A program made the translations under genes and the position numbers. Shown here piece by piece: positions 61,275 through 64,000 of a stretch of DNA of 64,000 nucleotides; the first letter of the stretch is position 1; each line of letters begins with the position of its first letter. The stretch is from Proteobacteria bacterium UBA6503 (GTDB taxonomy: Bacteria > Pseudomonadota > Alphaproteobacteria > UBA1280 > UBA6503). Where the stretch lies: the NCBI GenBank assembly GCA_002436405.1, contig DJLZ01000001.1, positions 434,713-498,712 on the forward strand, given 5' to 3'. Below the pieces are notes generated by a model. The model was not told where the DNA came from. It saw only the letters and a program-made list of their open reading frames with translations, and searched no databases.

Positions 61275-63437
61275 TCAAGCAGATTTGCCATTGCCAGAGG
61301 TAGGGATTCTGCGCTTAAAGGGCACAATGTGTGGGGTTGCTTTAAGGGGTGTTGCTGCAAAGCCACCTTTTGCGCCTTTTTCATAGCTTGGGCTAATCAC
61401 GTCAATCGTGCCGCAATCTACAAAAATACGCAGCGCTGTAAGTTGCCCACCTTTGCCTGAGCCTGTGTCGGCAAAAATCACATTCCCTGTTTTTTCAGGC
61501 AGGGTGTTTTTGCGGCGGGTAAAGTGGTGGCCCACAATAAGGGTATAGCCTTCAGGCGGCATATTGAGGTGGGCGGTATCAGGGCGGCCCTGATCTTCAG
61601 GCACAGCAAGCCAGTGCCCCCACATAGCCTCGTAGCGGGCATGCTTTGGCATGTTACGGATTTTAAAGTTCATGGTTTCTAAACGCTGGCTGCCAACCGC
61701 AAAAGTGCTGACTTTGCTGGCGGGGTCTTCAATATCAACGTGCCAGCCGCCGTGGGTAAAACCTAGGGTTTCACCTGTTGGCAGCGCAATGCGCACGCCG
61801 TCAACGCTGCGCTGAACAAACATATCAAGCTGGCGAGCCATGTAATCTTTTTGGGCTTTAGGGCTTAGCTTCTCAAGCTCTTTTAGCAGCATAATGTTGT
61901 GCTTGTTGGGTGTTACAAACTCAGAAGGGGTCTGGTCTTGCAGCAGCGCTTTGCGCATCATCTTGGCGTTAATTTGCTCATGGTTGGCACGTACCATAAT
62001 AAAGCGGTGGTCGTTTTCTAATAGCTCGGCCATATATTCGGCTGTTTCGATAATGCGTGTTTTGGTCAGGTCTTCATCGCTAGCGTCAAGGTAATCGCCA
62101 AGGCTTAAAATTGCACGAGCGTCTTTACCAAAGGGGCTATCCATTAGCGCCTTTAGGGCATCAACATTGCCGTGAACATCGGGGACGACCAAAATGCTGG
62201 CGGGGGTCTTTTTGAGTTTCTTGAAGTGTTCAAGGTAGTCGGCCTTTTTGTTTTTGCCGTACCACATGCCCCAGTGCTGTAGCTCAGCCAGTGCGTTGCC
62301 TAAGGCCTTACCATCTTTAAGACCTTCCTTTTTAAGGTCTTGGCCTGTGATGTCGGCTTGCGGTGTTTCGTGCGCTAAAACAGGTGTTTTACGCTTATCA
62401 AAACTGTGCAGGGCGGCAAGGTGAAACAGAATTTGCGCATTTTCGGCCCCTAGTTTAAAGGCGCTGTAGCTTGGGTTGCGGTAATTAAGCTCACGCATAT
62501 GGTAGGGCGCAAGGTTTTGCATTTGCTGTTTTTCAGCATTGCTAAATTTAAAGTGTGGGTTTTCAGCCAACTGCTCGCCAACACGTTGTGGGCGGGTGGG
62601 CTTCCAAATGGCAGCAATAAGGTTTAGTAACCCAATGTTTTCAACGCCCCATTCAATCAAAGCTTCGCTGCTGTTTTGGCGCCAGTTTTTAAGGGCGTCT
62701 AGGTCAAACTTTTCAAGGCCAAGGGCTTTCATGTAGCCAAGTTCGCACATAAGGTCGCAAGCGGCTTCAGCTTGTGGAGCAGCCATAATCTTTAGAACTT
62801 CAGTGGTTTTGCGCTCGGCTGAAAGTTTTTGCATATGCTCAGCGGCATTGGCTAAAGCGTGCAGAGTTTCATCATCAGGGCGGGCGCACTTATTCAGGCG
62901 GGCGTAAAATCTGAAGTAGCGCAGCGCACGCAGCCAATCTTCCTCAAGGCGTTTGGTCGGGGCACCTACAAAGCGAACCTTGCCTTTTTCAAGGTCGTCA
63001 ATGCCCTCAAAAAAGTCAGTGATTTGGCCTTCATTGTCCATATATAGGGCATTAAAGGTAAAGTCGCGGCGGCCAGCGTCACGCTCAAAATCAGTGGTAA
63101 AGCCAACTTCCGCATGGCGGCCATCGGTGCTTAGGTCTTCACGGAGGGTGGTGATTTCAAACTTCTCGCCGTCTTTCGTGGCCATCACGGTGCCGTGGTC
63201 TAGGCCAATGGGTACTACTTTAAAGCCTGCGGCTTTGCAGCGTTTTGTGGTGTCATCAGGTAAAAGGGTGGTGGCAAGGTCAATATCGACCGAAGTTGCG
63301 TTTTCAAGTTTGCCTTGTAAAAAATCACGCACGACGCCGCCCACCATCAAAGTGGTGGCGTTATCTTCGTTCAAAACCTTATAGATTTCTTGAAAAACCT
63401 CGGTTTTGAGAAGTTCTGGCAGAGGGCGTTTGAACAA
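61275..63437 (-). CDS. CCA-adding tRNA nucleotidyltransferase fused to a calcineurin-like phosphoesterase
   Basis: The 720-residue protein starts with a full class II CCA/poly(A) polymerase region: MVGGVVRDFL (31-40), catalytic DIDLA (51-55), RRDFTFNALYMD (123-134), the EEDWLRALRYFRF motif (165-177) and the C-terminal DITGQDL...LG signature (362-386). Then comes a metallophosphoesterase domain: DVHGN (420-424), GDYLD (447-451), ANHEQ (484-488), THGGWH (561-566) and GHHFTR (636-641), the metal-ligand set of the PPP/calcineurin fold. E. coli Cca instead carries an HD domain with phosphatase and 2',3'-cyclic phosphodiesterase activity, so the added domain may play the same role in repairing tRNA ends. 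No stop or ribosome site separates the parts. Confidence 0.9.
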   Translation of the reverse strand: MFKRPLPELLKTEVFQEIYKVLNEDNATTLMVGGVVRDFLQGKLENATSVDIDLATTLLPDDTTKRCKAAGFKVVPIGLDHGTVMATKDGEKFEITTLREDLSTDGRHAEVGFTTDFERDAGRRDFTFNALYMDNEGQITDFFEGIDDLEKGKVRFVGAPTKRLEEDWLRALRYFRFYARLNKCARPDDETLHALANAAEHMQKLSAERKTTEVLKIMAAPQAEAACDLMCELGYMKALGLEKFDLDALKNWRQNSSEALIEWGVENIGLLNLIAAIWKPTRPQRVGEQLAENPHFKFSNAEKQQMQNLAPYHMRELNYRNPSYSAFKLGAENAQILFHLAALHSFDKRKTPVLAHETPQADITGQDLKKEGLKDGKALGNALAELQHWGMWYGKNKKADYLEHFKKLKKTPASILVVPDVHGNVDALKALMDSPFGKDARAILSLGDYLDASDEDLTKTRIIETAEYMAELLENDHRFIMVRANHEQINAKMMRKALLQDQTPSEFVTPNKHNIMLLKELEKLSPKAQKDYMARQLDMFVQRSVDGVRIALPTGETLGFTHGGWHVDIEDPASKVSTFAVGSQRLETMNFKIRNMPKHARYEAMWGHWLAVPEDQGRPDTAHLNMPPEGYTLIVGHHFTRRKNTLPEKTGNVIFADTGSGKGGQLTALRIFVDCGTIDVISPSYEKGAKGGFAATPLKATPHIVPFKRRIPTSGNGKSA

Positions 63438-63503
63438 GGTATACTTCCGCGCTAAATTACGTATGATGCAGACAGTATATTAGATATAGGGAAGAGCCTC
63501 AAC

Positions 63504-64000
63504 ATGCAACAGACAAACTCGGCAAACACTGCCAACACTGAACAGCAAAAAGCCACAAAAGTATGCGCCACACCTGAGGCTACAAAAGCTTATGCCGATC
63601 GCATGTGGGCCGAAAATCCAAAGCTCTCGCCCGATGGTTGGCGCATGGTTGAAGACCTTACAATTGGTAAGGTTGCCATGGGCACTTACCGCATGGATGG
63701 CCGTGATAAACAGCCGCAAGCCCTAGAAAAAGCGCTGCTTTCAGGCATGAACCTGATTGATACCTCAGCCAACTACATGGACGGCGGGGCCGAGGTTTTT
63801 GTGGGCCAGACCCTGCAAAAACTATTTAAGGCAGGCAAGCTGAAGCGTGAAGAAGTTGTGATTACCACTAAAGCAGGCTATATCCAAGGCCAGACCCTTG
63901 CCCAATATAAAGATAACCCACCAACCGAAGCGATGTTCTTGAACGACCAGCTTTGGCACTGCATCCACCCTGAGTTTTTGGATCAGCAAATCAACCAATC
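63504..64000 (+). CDS. Aldo/keto reductase, 3' truncated by the window
   Basis: From the ATG at 63504 the frame stays open to the window end (165 residues). It begins with a Gln/Asn/Thr-rich tail, followed by TIGKVAMGTYRMDG, the motif GMNLIDTSANYMDGGAEVFVG (Asp and Tyr of the catalytic set) and VVITTKAGYIQGQ, which are hallmarks of NADPH-dependent aldo/keto reductases. It is divergent from the CCA fusion with 66 bases between the starts. A minus-strand open frame covering 63480-63719 is a shadow of this gene. Confidence 0.88.
   Translation, partial: MQQTNSANTANTEQQKATKVCATPEATKAYADRMWAENPKLSPDGWRMVEDLTIGKVAMGTYRMDGRDKQPQALEKALLSGMNLIDTSANYMDGGAEVFVGQTLQKLFKAGKLKREEVVITTKAGYIQGQTLAQYKDNPPTEAMFLNDQLWHCIHPEFLDQQINQ

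Noticed and set aside
63480..63719. Minus-strand open frame of 79 codons
   Set aside because: It is antisense to a plus-strand frame from 63504 with clear aldo/keto reductase motifs.

Overview
The window looks like chromosomal DNA from a deep-branching alphaproteobacterium. The reasons are a bacterial Mic60 (mitofilin) gene beside hem genes, a DUF3576 lipoprotein between cydAB and leuS-lptE-holA, a single-cysteine DksA, a zf-CHCC protein, and mnmG-rsmG-parAB with parS sites. Base composition is roughly balanced, genes are tightly packed, and no insertion sequence, prophage, integrase or CRISPR array is visible. I cannot name the genus.

Layout. 1-9.4 kb: truncated mltA, hemC-hemD-hemB-mic60-hemY, an Smr protein and polA. 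9.5-16.9 kb: HIT protein, an EamA transporter, mnmG, an HD-domain protein, rsmG, parA-parB and yggS, with three parS palindromes at 13.6-14.4 kb that suggest proximity to the replication origin. 16.9-22.2 kb: two porins and a bd-type quinol oxidase. 22.4-35.7 kb: envelope and housekeeping genes (DUF3576, leuS, lptE, holA, an LpoA-like protein, yraN, a dolP-like BON lipoprotein, hemW, rdgB, rph, bcp, secB, a CDF exporter, yggT).

35.9-44.8 kb is the accessory-looking part: a large TraU-like secreted protein, a TrbC-like protein, a TraF/DsbC-like thioredoxin, a small two-helix membrane protein, a TraD/VirD4-like ATPase with no membrane anchor of its own, another small membrane protein, a coiled-coil lipoprotein, and two unknown genes on the opposite strand. 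It reads as a pared-down, apparently domesticated relative of a conjugative (F/ICE type) secretion system inserted among housekeeping genes. No relaxase, pilin, VirB4 homologue or integrase lies in the window.

44.9-54.8 kb: maf, coaE, a cytochrome b561-YceI fusion with a second YceI, dnaQ, an EamA transporter, a NodIJ-like ABC exporter, a phosphohexomutase, a PCuAC-like copper chaperone, a DUF971 protein, a Trm112-like protein and dksA. 55.0-56.9 kb: a small metal-handling cluster (MerT-like membrane protein, periplasmic HMA protein, barrel-like protein, and a Cys/His/Met-rich gene broken by a frameshift at an A7 run). 57.0-64.0 kb: a zinc-finger protein, tRNA-Arg(CCG) preceded by a palindrome-rich element, an EamA-GGDEF fusion in a probable operon with two membrane-anchored DsbA-like proteins, a CCA-adding enzyme fused to a calcineurin-type phosphoesterase, and the start of an aldo/keto reductase.

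The most unusual items are the CCA-phosphoesterase fusion, the EamA-GGDEF fusion lacking an I-site, and the reduced conjugation-like locus with a split coupling protein.
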